A stretch of 44,811 nt of DNA from a virus: positions 1 to 44,811 of the IMG/VR virus record IMGVR_UViG_3300034101_001503. One strand, 5' to 3'. Below, piece by piece: positions 31,100 to 39,868 of this stretch. The position numbers and the translations under genes were made by a program. The notes beneath the pieces are model-generated. The model was not told the origin of the DNA and did not search any database. It was given only the letters and a program-made list of their open reading frames with translations. How positions within the stretch are numbered: position 1 is the stretch's first letter; each line of letters starts with the position of its first letter.

Positions 31100-32829
31100 G
31101 AGAGACTTTCGTTGGTGAAGATTGCGGTTGGATCAAGTGATGGAACGGTAGGTGCGCTGGGATCAAAGACGTAGTCTCCATCCTCGTTGACGGCGAAGCC
31201 GACCTCGACGAGACGTCCAGTCGAGTAGTCGTAGCGCAGGGCTGTGGCGACACCACTGGCTCCTGTGAACCGGTTCTTGAGGATGCGGACGATGGTCGTG
31301 TTTGACACGTCCTTGTCCTGATGCTGACGGTCTCGCTCGAGTGCGATGACTGTGTTGGGAACCGAGGCAAGGGATCCGGAACCTCTGAGGTCTTGAACCG
31401 TGATCCGGGCTCCTTCTTCATAGCCCTTTCCGGACGACGGCTTCCTCAGCTGGCTGATGACGTCAAGATGGACACCGGTACGCTCGACGATGGATCGCAA
31501 CGACTTCATCATCTCGTCGATGATCAGACGCTCGGAACCACCATCCTCGGAGTTGGACAGCATTCCTGCCACGGCTGCGGTGATGTGGTCAAGAATCACG
31601 ACCTTGCACCCGAGACCAACTGCCATGTACTCGATGCGCGACAGCAGGTTGTCGTATGCCGACGAACCCATGTGGTCGTAGATGTACAGTGGCATCGAGT
31701 CGACGTATGCTCTTGCCGTCGAGTACTCGCTGTCGTTAAGCGACGAGTCGAAGTCGGCTTCCAGCGTCGGCTTGCCGGTTGCAAGTCGAAGTTGGTTGAG
31801 GGCCTTGAACGCGAACGTGCGGCGTACCGGCTTGTTCACGATCAGCGACACGATGTCGTCAACAGTCTCTGATGGAGATTCCTCGAGCATGATCATGCCG
31901 ACAGGACGACCTGCCGACAGGTGATGCATGGCCAGCTCTCGGATGATCGTCGACTTTCCGGAGCCAGTGCCCGAGGTCCACAGGGTGATCTCACCGCCAC
32001 GCTGACCGATCAGGAAGTCAGTCAGTGCAGGCCATGGGAACTCCCACACCTCGGTGTTGGTGTGGTCGCAGGACGGGATGTCCTTGACGTGGAGGATGCC
32101 ATCGGGTCGGTAAGCCTGAGCCTGCCAGAGGGCAGTGTCGAGCGCTCGGGCCTCGCTGTTGAGCCACATCTCGTTGGCGTCCTTGCGAGGCAGCGTGGCA
32201 ATGCGACCCTTGCCGGGAGGCAGGATCTCGGCCACGGCCTTGGCTGCTGCACGGCCCGGCTCGTCGTTGTCAAAGCACAGAACAACCTCCTCGAAGGAGG
32301 AAACAAACTCGTAGTTGTTCTTGATCGCGTTGACGGCTCCCGACGCACCGGTCGGAAGCGACACGACAGGCCACTTGCATTCCTGCATCTGGGCGATGGT
32401 GAGGCAGTCGATCTCGCCCTCGGTGATGACGAGCCGCTTGCCGCCGTGCTTCCACAGGTGCTGGCCCCACAGCGGAGGAGCTCCCATGTCGCCTGTGCAG
32501 GTGAACCGCTTGCCCTCGTATCTCACCTTCTGACCCACGATCACGCCGTCCTTGATGTAGTTGGCGATCTCGCATCCCGTTCCAGACAGGTAGCCGTAGT
32601 GTCGGCATGTCTGGGCGGAAAGCCGTCTGTGAGTCAGGTCCTTGTACTCGCCGCTCATCAGCAGCGTCGTCGGCCTTGGAGTCGTCACTTGCTCTCCGTT
32701 GGATGTGTGGTGTCCGCATGCGAAGCAGTGCGTGTGTCCATCGTCGTACACCACTAGGTTGTCACCCTTGTCGTCATTGCCTGATGCCCGGCACTTGGGG
32801 CATGGCTTTCTGTGTGTTACCTTGCTGAT
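31096..32829 (-). CDS. Primase-helicase (T7 gp4-like), apparent AUC start
   Basis: The conventional reading begins at a GTG (32754) and gives 552 aa, but this loses half of the primase zinc finger. In the same frame 25 further codons encode Cys10 and Cys13 (PCPKCRASG), which complete a zinc ribbon with Cys35 and Cys38 (HCFAC). No ATG, GTG, TTG or CTG occurs before them after the frame's stop; an ATC at 32827-32829, with GAGG seven bases upstream, is the likeliest start, giving 577 aa (T7 gp4A: 566). A TOPRIM region (EGEIDCLTIAQMQ; CFDNDEPGR) and a RecA-type helicase with Walker A GTGSGKS (Lys292) follow. The GTG may give a finger-less form like T7 gp4B. Confidence 0.85.
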   Translation of the reverse strand: MSKVTHRKPCPKCRASGNDDKGDNLVVYDDGHTHCFACGHHTSNGEQVTTPRPTTLLMSGEYKDLTHRRLSAQTCRHYGYLSGTGCEIANYIKDGVIVGQKVRYEGKRFTCTGDMGAPPLWGQHLWKHGGKRLVITEGEIDCLTIAQMQECKWPVVSLPTGASGAVNAIKNNYEFVSSFEEVVLCFDNDEPGRAAAKAVAEILPPGKGRIATLPRKDANEMWLNSEARALDTALWQAQAYRPDGILHVKDIPSCDHTNTEVWEFPWPALTDFLIGQRGGEITLWTSGTGSGKSTIIRELAMHHLSAGRPVGMIMLEESPSETVDDIVSLIVNKPVRRTFAFKALNQLRLATGKPTLEADFDSSLNDSEYSTARAYVDSMPLYIYDHMGSSAYDNLLSRIEYMAVGLGCKVVILDHITAAVAGMLSNSEDGGSERLIIDEMMKSLRSIVERTGVHLDVISQLRKPSSGKGYEEGARITVQDLRGSGSLASVPNTVIALERDRQHQDKDVSNTTIVRILKNRFTGASGVATALRYDYSTGRLVEVGFAVNEDGDYVFDPSAPTVPSLDPTAIFTNESLS

Positions 32830-33197
32830 GGCTTGACCTCAAGCAGAATGTGTCCTTCTTCGTTCTGCTCGGCGAACCGCTTGCTCACTGTCAGCTTGAC
32901 GATCTGGTCGTCGTCGTCCCACAGGACGCCGTTCATGGCGTCAAGAACACCCTTGGCATAGTTGTCGACGTCGCCACGGGGCACGTCGAGGATGCTTGTC
33001 TTCGGCTTCTTGACGACACACTCGACATTGACGTTCAGTCTCTTGTCTCCAAACGACTTGGAGGAGACTGCCATCGATGTCAGGATTGCCGCGATCGCAG
33101 TCTTGAACTTGCGGTACACCGGCCCGTAATACGTCCCGAACCGGCTGACCCTGGGTCTCGAGGCCGGAACGGGGTTGATGTCGATCTTGAGTTTCAT
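32817..33197 (-). CDS. RusA-like Holliday junction resolvase
   Basis: The 126-aa protein has the RusA-family motif GDVDNYAKGVLDAMNGVLWD (about residues 75-94) followed by DDDQIV, which supplies the catalytic aspartates. The N-terminus PVPASRPRVSRFG is also typical. It resolves branched DNA before packaging, a role filled in T7 by endonuclease I. Its stop overlaps the proposed primase start by 13 nt. Confidence 0.92.
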   Translation of the reverse strand: MKLKIDINPVPASRPRVSRFGTYYGPVYRKFKTAIAAILTSMAVSSKSFGDKRLNVNVECVVKKPKTSILDVPRGDVDNYAKGVLDAMNGVLWDDDDQIVKLTVSKRFAEQNEEGHILLEVKPSAR

Positions 33198-33763
33198 CAG
33201 AACGGAATGTCATCGGCCTTGATGCCGGGACCCTCATCGAAGACGTCGGTGGCGTTGAATCCGCTACCGGCCTTGTACGCATTGCGCTCGACGACCTGGA
33301 CGGCGACGAGGTACGGCTTGATGCCAGCGCCGAAAGCCGACTCCCAACCGCCGAGACTGAAGGCGACACGAATGCGGTCATTGGTATTGGCGGTGTCGCA
33401 GGGCTGCTTGTCGCTGTTGACGACAGGGACGACAATGTAGTTGCCTGCATCGTCGCGACGGGCCTTGGACTTGAAGGAGATGCACGGATCGCCGGTCAGC
33501 TTGTCGGCCCGGATGACGGACGACGGATCGATCGTGCGACCGCACTCCTTGCTAAACTCCGCAGCAAATGCGGTGATCTCGGCCTTCATGGCCACGAACT
33601 CAGGATCGTTCTGGTCGAACATGACCGTGACCTTGAAGGTCGGATCGCCACCCTTGTACGAGTCGGGCTCGACGAGTGCGGGAAACTTGGCGATGCCAGC
33701 CGCGCTCTTGAAGCGGGTCTTGCTGAAGTAGATCGAGGGCTTGCCGTTGTTGGTCTTTGCCAT
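33197..33763 (-). CDS. Single-stranded DNA-binding protein
   Basis: The 188-aa protein has an OB-fold-like core (TFKVTVMFDQNDPEFVAMKA; DPCISFKSKARRDDAGNY) and ends in an acidic tail with the terminal residues DDIPF, as in SSB proteins that recruit partners through an acidic, aromatic-ending C-terminus. T7 gp2.5 (232 aa) and the DUF2815-type phage SSBs are the comparison families. It coats ssDNA at the fork. RusA starts at its stop (TGATG). Confidence 0.85.
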   Translation of the reverse strand: MAKTNNGKPSIYFSKTRFKSAAGIAKFPALVEPDSYKGGDPTFKVTVMFDQNDPEFVAMKAEITAFAAEFSKECGRTIDPSSVIRADKLTGDPCISFKSKARRDDAGNYIVVPVVNSDKQPCDTANTNDRIRVAFSLGGWESAFGAGIKPYLVAVQVVERNAYKAGSGFNATDVFDEGPGIKADDIPF

Positions 33764-33776
33764 GTCTTGTTGCTCC

Positions 33777-33956
33777 TTAGACGAGGTCGGTATTGTCGAT
33801 CTCTGCCGAGATGTGTCCGGAGACGGTCTCCAGATTCGAGATGATTCGAGTCAGCTTTGCGTCGATCTTTCGGATCGACATGTACTCAAGGCTGTCGTGT
33901 AGGTTTCGCAGCTCATCGATTTCCTTGATGAGCATGTCGTTCAGCTTGTCGTTCAC
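33777..33956 (-). CDS. Small helical protein, 59 aa
   Basis: This gene starts with GTG at 33954-33956, overlapping the upstream stop as GTGA, with AGGA six bases before it. The product begins VNDKLNDMLIKEIDELRNLH and is helical and amphipathic throughout (KIDAKLTRIISNLETVSGHI), consistent with a small coiled coil. The function is unknown. It lies directly upstream of the ssDNA-binding protein gene. Confidence 0.66.
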   Translation of the reverse strand: MNDKLNDMLIKEIDELRNLHDSLEYMSIRKIDAKLTRIISNLETVSGHISAEIDNTDLV

Positions 33957-34111
33957 TTCTGTTCCTTTGCCAGCGCCGTGTTGGTCAGCGTCATGACGAT
34001 CTTGAGGCCATGTCGGATGCGCTCCTCCCAGTCCTTGGGGTCCGCACCGCTCTCAATCACCGACTTGGTGATGGCCGTGATCATGATCTCCCAGTCCTTC
34101 TGCGATCTCAT
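33953..34111 (-). CDS. Small protein, 52 aa
   Basis: The start overlaps the metallophosphoesterase stop as ATGA. The product (MRSQKDWEIMITAITKSVIE at the N-terminus) is helical with an Ala/Lys-rich end. No family is recognised. It ends in a GTGA overlap with the 59-aa gene, so it sits in a run of coupled small genes. Confidence 0.65.
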   Translation of the reverse strand: MRSQKDWEIMITAITKSVIESGADPKDWEERIRHGLKIVMTLTNTALAKEQK

Positions 34112-34767
34112 AGGTCCATGGTCTCCACGAACGGGGTGCCGTCGATCACCACGCCGCATGCTACGATCGGCTTCTTCAGGAACGCAGCACCGTACTGCAT
34201 TGCCCAGTGGTTGCGGTCGACGCCGCATCCCACGTTCATTCCCCACACCTTCTGTGTAGGTCCTGCCTGATACCACACGCCACATGAACTGTGGTAATGT
34301 CCGATGACGGTAGGCTGCATCCGCATCTTGGCGGCAGAGAAGGCAGGGTGTTGACCACCGCATCCCTCTCCGTGGTAGTAGTACACGCCGTCGACCTCCG
34401 TCGACTCGAGCCAGTTCCAGTTGGATGTCCCGTACAGCACGTTGAACTCCTTGAGGTACAGGGAGGGAATCCCCATCTTGGAGTTCAGCCGACGCACACG
34501 GGCATCGTGGTTGCCGATCATCACGGTCATGTCGGGCCATTCGCTGTACAGCCTGTCGATCTGCTTGACCGACTTCTTGTACTCGACGGCAGCACCCTCG
34601 TTGTCGGGATGCTTGTCATGGAACGAGATGCAGTGATGGTCGACGATGTCTCCGATGTGGATCGTACGCGTCGTCTTCCACTTCTTCTGCACTGACTTCA
34701 GAAACTTGATGTAGTTGTCGTGCATTGCGGGGCAGTGCGTGTCCCCGATCACAAGTACTCTTGCCAT
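34108..34767 (-). CDS. Calcineurin-like metallophosphoesterase
   Basis: The 219-aa protein carries the full set of metallophosphoesterase motifs: GDTH (residues 8-11), HIGDIVDHH with Asp40, GNHD (85-88), a His at 132 and GHYH (156-159). Such enzymes in phages may hydrolyse phosphodiesters or nucleotides; the substrate cannot be read from the sequence. It lies between the DUF4406-like gene and small genes in the replication block. Confidence 0.9.
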   Translation of the reverse strand: MARVLVIGDTHCPAMHDNYIKFLKSVQKKWKTTRTIHIGDIVDHHCISFHDKHPDNEGAAVEYKKSVKQIDRLYSEWPDMTVMIGNHDARVRRLNSKMGIPSLYLKEFNVLYGTSNWNWLESTEVDGVYYYHGEGCGGQHPAFSAAKMRMQPTVIGHYHSSCGVWYQAGPTQKVWGMNVGCGVDRNHWAMQYGAAFLKKPIVACGVVIDGTPFVETMDL

Positions 34768-35093
34768 TAGTTCTCCTGGATCTCCGGAAGAAGGATGACC
34801 TTCTTCCTCATTGCATCGGCCAGTTCCCGAATTGCCCTAGCCTCGGCAATGTCTTCCCATCCACGGATGAACGCGACACCGTTCGAGCCGGACAGCAGGA
34901 TGATGTCGTTGAGGATGGCCTCCACGCGGTATGCAGAGGACGGTTGCGTCTGACTGCCGATCAGATCATCCGATCGGAACACGTCCATCGGGTCGTACCC
35001 ATTGGACTTCAGCCAGTCATAGGCAGACCGAACAACTCGAACGTTGCGTGAGTTGACGGATCGGTTATACCCCGTGATGAGAACTCTGTCCAT
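34767..35093 (-). CDS. DUF4406 / nucleoside deoxyribosyltransferase-like protein, 108 aa
   Basis: The C-terminal pattern GWEDIAEARAIRELADAMRK matches the phage DUF4406 group related to nucleoside 2-deoxyribosyltransferases, whose usual form is an LPGWxxSxGAxxE helix. The N-terminus VLITGYNRSVNSRNVR would form the first strand and loop of a Rossmann-like fold. A possible role is in nucleotide metabolism; activity is unproven. The ATG is supported by AAAGGA six bases upstream, although this makes an 85-nt out-of-frame overlap with the exonuclease gene. Confidence 0.7.
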   Translation of the reverse strand: MDRVLITGYNRSVNSRNVRVVRSAYDWLKSNGYDPMDVFRSDDLIGSQTQPSSAYRVEAILNDIILLSGSNGVAFIRGWEDIAEARAIRELADAMRKKVILLPEIQEN

Positions 35094-35743
35094 TTGATGT
35101 CCTTTACGATTGTGGCACAGACAATCATCTGCGTCATGTATTGAAGGCTCAGGTCCCTTGATTCGTAGCAGTGACGGACGATGGATGGCATGTCAGCTAG
35201 ACAGGCGGCATCCAGCATCTGAAATGCCTTGCGTTCTCCAATGCCGGGAACACCGGGATAGCAGTCGGTTGCGTCCCCTGCAAGGATCTGCATCATCCAT
35301 GTCATGAACGCACGGTCGTCGTCCACGAAGTACGACGTCTGCTTGTCGGGGTTGCAGTGGGGACCCTCGATCTGATCCAGGTCCTTGTCGACGGTCACGA
35401 TGACGAAGTCATTCAGCTCTGCAGCCAGCATGCCAATGACATCGTCTGCCTCGATTCCTTGCATCTCGATCGGGTTGTCGTTGTTCCTGACATGTTCACG
35501 AAGATCTGTCAGGTGCTTGGGTCGGGGCTTCAGTTCTCGAGACGCCTTGTAGCCTTCCCACCAGTTCTTTCTGAACGACACACCCTTGCTCATGCAGGTG
35601 ACGTATGCATCACATCCTGATGCATCCAGCCAAGAGTCTCTGATCCTCTTGTATTCGTCTATTGCCCAGTCAAGAGAAGCATCTTCATTCAGGATGCTTG
35701 ATCTGTAGATGATGATGTCTGTGTCTAGAAGAGCGAGTCTCAT
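35009..35743 (-). CDS. 5'-3' exonuclease (T7 gp6-like, FEN family)
   Basis: The 244-aa protein begins ALLDTDIIIYRSS and has the FEN-family blocks GIEADDVIGMLA (about residues 95-106) and VTVDKDLDQIEG (about 116-127). A helix-hairpin-helix-like segment GDATDCYPGVPGIGERKA follows (about 156-173). It removes RNA primers and degrades host DNA. T7 gp6 is 300 aa, so this copy is shorter at its C-terminus, which lies inside the overlap with the next gene. GAAGGA from promoter site B serves as its ribosome-binding site. Confidence 0.9.
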   Translation of the reverse strand: MRLALLDTDIIIYRSSILNEDASLDWAIDEYKRIRDSWLDASGCDAYVTCMSKGVSFRKNWWEGYKASRELKPRPKHLTDLREHVRNNDNPIEMQGIEADDVIGMLAAELNDFVIVTVDKDLDQIEGPHCNPDKQTSYFVDDDRAFMTWMMQILAGDATDCYPGVPGIGERKAFQMLDAACLADMPSIVRHCYESRDLSLQYMTQMIVCATIVKDIKWTEFSSRGITDPSTHATFELFGLPMTG

Positions 35744-35745
35744 GA

Positions 35746-35770
35746 GGTTCCTTCATATAGGCGGCTTATA
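35746..35770 (-). promoter_or_regulatory. Putative phage RNA polymerase promoter (site B)
   Basis: On the minus strand this reads TATAAGCCGCCTATATGAAG followed by GAACC, and it shares GCCG-CTATATGAAGGAACC with site A. It lies just after the RNA polymerase stop codon and five bases before the exonuclease ATG. The core CTATATGAAGGA resembles the CACTATAGGGAGA end of T7 promoters. It would start the replication operon. Confidence 0.65.
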
Positions 35771-35773
35771 CCC

Positions 35774-38194
35774 TCAGGAAAAGAAGAACGTTGATCGAAG
35801 AACAGCGCTAATGTCCAACGTTCCAGACGGTGGGAGATCTTGGGTCTTGTAACCCGTTTGCTCGACGGAGTCGATGAACAACTTGAGGATGTCGTTTGAG
35901 TGCATCCTGACGAACGACTCGCGGATCTTAACGCCCAGCTCGTCAACATCACAGGCATGGCAGCCGAATGAGTCATGCACGAACTGGTGGTCGGTGATGC
36001 CAGCCGCATTGGCGTTGAGGACCGTGTCGACAAGATGCGATGCGTCGAGGGAGTGGATGAAGTTGGCCACGATCCCACGAACCTGGGCAGACGCACTGAC
36101 ATCGTTGTCGTTGGTTGGAACCTGAACGGAGATTCTAGCCAGACATGTCCTAACCTCCTTTGACTCCCGTACGAAGTAGTGCATGGATACCGGGAAGCCC
36201 GACGGGGCGACCCATGCGATGGGCTTGCCGAGCTTGGCCGTGTCGTCGGCCACTTTTCTGAACCAGTCCATCAGTCTGCCTGCCGAGATGACGACATCAC
36301 GAACGGCAACATCGATCTTCTCGGCCAGGTACCATGCGTTCCTGTGACGGCTACCGGCAATGCCGTCGGTGAAGCCATCTACGATCAGTCCGTCTCGCAT
36401 TCCGGCCTTCGTCACGCCGTACGGGTATGCGAGAACAGAACGCTTGACGATCGATCTGCGCTTCTTCCTGACCTCCAGCAGCGGATGCCACACAAGCGGA
36501 GGAACAGGTTGTCCCATCTCGTCCTTCACCTCTCCGGTTGCCGCAACCATCTCAGCATCACCGCACACGGCGGCATAGACAAGATCGGCTACATCGGCAT
36601 ACAGATCGGATGGAACGATACCATCGGTCAGATTGACCGCAGCTCCACCTTCGGCATCTCGGCCTAGTGCAGACAGATGCTGAAGGCCGTTCTGAGATCC
36701 ATCTACACATACCGAGACGCAGGACATGAACTCCGTCGGCTTGCCGGTCTGATACGCCTCCTTGAGCTCCAGCATGGCCTGAACAAACAGCATCGGGCTG
36801 TCGTACCCCGCCCACCTGAGGTCGACATCGGGGTCGAACTTCAGGTAGTTGTAGTTGTCATCCAGCCACTTGATCCGGTCTTCGATGGAGATCTTGTCCT
36901 GTCCTGCACACGAAGCAGCCCAGATCTTCATCCTTCTCAGGCCCTTGTCCCCAAGCCGCTTGCGGCGACCGTAGACAAGCAGGGCCTTCTGAAGATCGGA
37001 ACCCTGAGGAGACAGGTAGGACGTCAGCGGGTAGATCCTGCCACGCCAATCCAGGTTGTGTGGAAACCAGATCGGAGCATTGAGGAACATGCCAGCCGCC
37101 CTCAGCGCCTTCATGCAGACCATTCTTACCGAAGCCTTGGCCTTGAATGCGGCTAGGATCTGGGCCTTGTCCTGATGCCAGATGCGCTTCTGCTCCTTGG
37201 TGCCATCTGTCGGGAACGGAGGCAGCTTCGGAGCTGTACCGATGAACGGGATGACCTCGTCGTACTGTGTGCTCTTGCTGATCGACAGAGCGAGATCGTA
37301 GATCCGCTTGTCGATCCTCCACTCGACGGACTGGATGGAGTTCAGTGCCGCAAGCACATTGCGCATGTCGGCCTTGCCGTAGTCGACAGGGTGCTCTCCA
37401 AACTTGTCCCTGACAAGAGGCTGCTTGATGAGGCGATAGCCGCCGACGAAGCTGCTGCCGACCATCGACCAATCCACTGGAGGACAGGTCATCGGCTGAC
37501 ATACGGGCCGCAGGATCTCGAGTTCGGAGTGGGACGAGAGCACCAGTTCGATGATCTCGTCCGACATCGTGATCCATGTCGTCGTCTTCTTTCCATCACG
37601 CTTTCGGTCGATGCCCCACAGTCCAGTTGCCATGACGGCCTGTTGGATGAGGCGACATCCGATGCCGAGCCGCTGGTTGTACGTCCACTCCAACGGCTTC
37701 GAGCAGAGTTTCTTGTACAGCTTCCGAACCTTGGTCCTGTCGTTCAGCAGTGCGCTGAAGTTCCTGCTGAATCCCTTCTTGTCCTTCTCGGCTCCTCTGT
37801 TCTTGGCCCTGATCTCGTCGAACTCATGCTCCAGCTTGACCCTGTCCGCGATCGTGAATGCGGTCTTGGACAGCTTGGAGTCCTCGATCGACATCATGCA
37901 CGATAGGGTGATCAACGCCATCTTGTCGGGATCCATCGTCAGGTAGGCCGCAGCCCACTGCTGAGGACGACCTCCTACAGCCCTGCCTTCCATCAGGAGG
38001 CGCTGGTCCTCCTCGATGGCAGACGAGACACGGTCGAACACCGACTTGATCAGCTTGCGAGAGGGTCGGTCGATGTCCTGATGCTCAACCGACCTGCGGT
38101 ATCGCGCGACTCCCTGCTCGATCCCGTCGATCTCCTGCTCGTCATTGAGGACTGTCAGCCTCGTCTTCTCTTCGTCCGTCAGGTCTTTCCACAT
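35774..38194 (-). CDS. DNA-directed RNA polymerase, single subunit (T7 gp1-like)
   Basis: The 806-aa enzyme (T7: 883 aa) has all palm and finger landmarks: VDGSQNGLQHLSA with Asp498 (T7 Asp537), KRSVLAYPYG with Lys584 and Tyr592 (T7 Lys631 and Tyr639, same spacing), and HDSFG with Asp741 (T7 Asp812). It transcribes middle and late phage genes, probably from the four motifs listed here as sites A-D. It overlaps the HNH nuclease gene by 53 nt and its ribosome-binding site is weak. Confidence 0.98.
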   Translation of the reverse strand: MWKDLTDEEKTRLTVLNDEQEIDGIEQGVARYRRSVEHQDIDRPSRKLIKSVFDRVSSAIEEDQRLLMEGRAVGGRPQQWAAAYLTMDPDKMALITLSCMMSIEDSKLSKTAFTIADRVKLEHEFDEIRAKNRGAEKDKKGFSRNFSALLNDRTKVRKLYKKLCSKPLEWTYNQRLGIGCRLIQQAVMATGLWGIDRKRDGKKTTTWITMSDEIIELVLSSHSELEILRPVCQPMTCPPVDWSMVGSSFVGGYRLIKQPLVRDKFGEHPVDYGKADMRNVLAALNSIQSVEWRIDKRIYDLALSISKSTQYDEVIPFIGTAPKLPPFPTDGTKEQKRIWHQDKAQILAAFKAKASVRMVCMKALRAAGMFLNAPIWFPHNLDWRGRIYPLTSYLSPQGSDLQKALLVYGRRKRLGDKGLRRMKIWAASCAGQDKISIEDRIKWLDDNYNYLKFDPDVDLRWAGYDSPMLFVQAMLELKEAYQTGKPTEFMSCVSVCVDGSQNGLQHLSALGRDAEGGAAVNLTDGIVPSDLYADVADLVYAAVCGDAEMVAATGEVKDEMGQPVPPLVWHPLLEVRKKRRSIVKRSVLAYPYGVTKAGMRDGLIVDGFTDGIAGSRHRNAWYLAEKIDVAVRDVVISAGRLMDWFRKVADDTAKLGKPIAWVAPSGFPVSMHYFVRESKEVRTCLARISVQVPTNDNDVSASAQVRGIVANFIHSLDASHLVDTVLNANAAGITDHQFVHDSFGCHACDVDELGVKIRESFVRMHSNDILKLFIDSVEQTGYKTQDLPPSGTLDISAVLRSTFFFS

Positions 38195-38513
38195 CGTCGA
38201 CTTTCTTTCTGTGCTGCTGCACGTAGTCGTAGAACGGGGTGTTCCTGTACCTCTCGATGTCCGCCCCTTCTTTCAGGGCGGCATGCTTGTTGCATCCTTG
38301 GCAGAGCAAGGCGCGCGGTCTTCCGCTGTCGTGGTCGTGGTCAAGGGTATACCCCGACCGTCCTGCCGATCCTGTGTACAGGATGGTCTTGCAGATAAGA
38401 CACAGGCCCTGCTGCTCCTCCCACATCCTGAAGAATAGCCCACGGGTCATGCCTCTGATGCCTTGGTTCCGCCAGACGGCAAGCCGTCGTTCATCCCAAG
38501 GAGGTCTGCTCAT
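38142..38513 (-). CDS. Endonuclease VII-like HNH nuclease
   Basis: The 123-aa protein has a zinc-binding pair CLIC near residues 38-41, the active-site motif LDHDHDSGRPRALLC (about residues 57-71), and a second pair CQGC (71-74). This is the endonuclease VII/HNH arrangement. It may cut branched or host DNA. Its start overlaps the upstream stop as ATGA, and its 3' end overlaps the RNA polymerase gene. Confidence 0.88.
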   Translation of the reverse strand: MSRPPWDERRLAVWRNQGIRGMTRGLFFRMWEEQQGLCLICKTILYTGSAGRSGYTLDHDHDSGRPRALLCQGCNKHAALKEGADIERYRNTPFYDYVQQHRKKVDDVERPDGRREDEADSPQ

Positions 38514-38728
38514 GGGATGTTACCGATGTGCAGATGGCCTGGCCCGTTGCCTTCGGGGTCGCTGAGGAACACCAGTTCCTTCTTCGATCCGTTAGGCAGC
38601 TTGATGATCAGTCCGCAGTAGACATCCGGATCATCCTCGGAATCAACCACGATGGAGACGATCTTTGCTCCGATGAGGGGAAGAAGGCGCTCCTTGTGGT
38701 ACTCGAATGCGTCGTTGTTATTACTCAT
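38510..38728 (-). CDS. Hypothetical protein, 72 aa
   Basis: The small protein (AKIVSIVVDSEDDPDVYCGL in the middle) looks like a compact beta-rich domain with an acidic loop. No family is recognised. A strong AAAGGAG site lies five bases before its ATG, and it overlaps the methyltransferase gene by 8 nt and the HNH gene by 4. Confidence 0.68.
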   Translation of the reverse strand: MSNNNDAFEYHKERLLPLIGAKIVSIVVDSEDDPDVYCGLIIKLPNGSKKELVFLSDPEGNGPGHLHIGNIP

Positions 38729-39650
38729 GGTGCTCCTTTAGAAATGCATATGCGTTTCTGCCCAACCACTCGGCAACATTCACGGTGACTGCGTTGCCCA
38801 ATTGCTTGTATCGAACCGTATTAGATTGACCTTCGGTCCAATTGTCAGGAAAACCCTGAAGACGTTCGCACTCCAACGGAGTCAGCAGCCTGACTTCGTC
38901 CTGCCCGTTTCTATTGATTGCGATGTAGTGACCCACACGAACACTTTCGGCATACTGCTTTGGAATATGGCATGTAAGACAGCCTACGATGCCATTTAGG
39001 GCGTCCCTGTCGATTACTTCTGTGTGAGTCTCCGGCCCACACTTTCCAGGGCCTCTCGAATCACTGGCTTGAGTCGCTTGCCTCGTGTGTCCGCTCTCCT
39101 CAGCAGCCCGATCGATGCTGTCGGAGAAAGAAAGAACCGACTCGACGCATCCTCTTGTAGGACCTGCCACAATGAAGACACGACGGCGTCTCTGGGGTAC
39201 TCCGAAATGCTGACTGTCCAGAACTCTCCATCCGACTTCCGCACCAGACCAGCATGTGGCCAACTCACGGATGACTTCAGCAAAATCGTGTCCGTTATTG
39301 CTGCACAGCAGTCCTGGGACATTTTCGAGTATGACGAGTCTAGGATTGACGTCTCGAACAACCCTGACTGCTTCATGGAACAATCCAGATCTTTCACCAG
39401 CCAATCCTTTCTTGTATCCTGCGATGGACACATCTTGACATGGAAATCCGCCATAGATTACATCGACGTCGTCGAGAACCTTCGATGATACGGTGCGGAT
39501 ATCTCCGTACAGGGATGCGGACGGAAACTTGCCGGCAAGCAGCGCTTGGCAGGAGGCATCGTTCTCTACGCACCATTCCACGGAAAAGCCGGCGCGTTCA
39601 AATCCAACATCAAAGCCACCGATTCCGGAGAACAGGGAGCCTGCTTTCAA
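38721..39650 (-). CDS. DNA cytosine-5 methyltransferase
   Basis: The 309-aa enzyme has the ordered motifs of C5 methyltransferases: FSGIGGFDVGFERAGF (I, SAM binding), GGFPCQDVSIAG with catalytic Cys71 (IV), LENVPG with Glu109 (VI), QRRRRVF (VIII), LLTPLECERLQGFPDNW (IX region) and QLGNAVTVNVAEWLG (X). All are intact, so it is probably active. No restriction nuclease partner is adjacent, so it is an orphan enzyme, most likely protecting phage DNA from host restriction. The target sequence cannot be read from the gene. Confidence 0.94.
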   Translation of the reverse strand: MKAGSLFSGIGGFDVGFERAGFSVEWCVENDASCQALLAGKFPSASLYGDIRTVSSKVLDDVDVIYGGFPCQDVSIAGYKKGLAGERSGLFHEAVRVVRDVNPRLVILENVPGLLCSNNGHDFAEVIRELATCWSGAEVGWRVLDSQHFGVPQRRRRVFIVAGPTRGCVESVLSFSDSIDRAAEESGHTRQATQASDSRGPGKCGPETHTEVIDRDALNGIVGCLTCHIPKQYAESVRVGHYIAINRNGQDEVRLLTPLECERLQGFPDNWTEGQSNTVRYKQLGNAVTVNVAEWLGRNAYAFLKEHHE

Positions 39651-39868
39651 GTTTCACCTCTTTCTTGGTTCCAGTAGTTGGTCTCGATCTCATTGAACAG
39701 ACGCTCATTGCACTCAGACAGCTCACGCTCGAGCTTGTCAATCACAAGCCTCAAGTTCATGATGTCCGTCTTTAGAGCATCGATCTCCTTCTGAAGGAAA
39801 TCGTTGTGGTTCTCCTCCGCAAGCAGACGGCGGTACAGGTTGGCGATCAGCTCTTCAGCGTCATTCAT
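39647..39868 (-). CDS. Small coiled-coil protein, 73 aa
   Basis: The start at 39868 (MNDAEELIANLYRRLLAEEN) is chosen for the AGGAG site nine bases upstream and for its ATGA-type overlap with the 19-aa gene; a longer frame lies inside the upstream gene. The sequence is a near-continuous amphipathic helix (DFLQKEIDALKTDIMNLRLV) and should form a coiled coil. Function unknown. It ends in ATGA with the methyltransferase. Confidence 0.68.
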   Translation of the reverse strand: MNDAEELIANLYRRLLAEENHNDFLQKEIDALKTDIMNLRLVIDKLERELSECNERLFNEIETNYWNQERGET

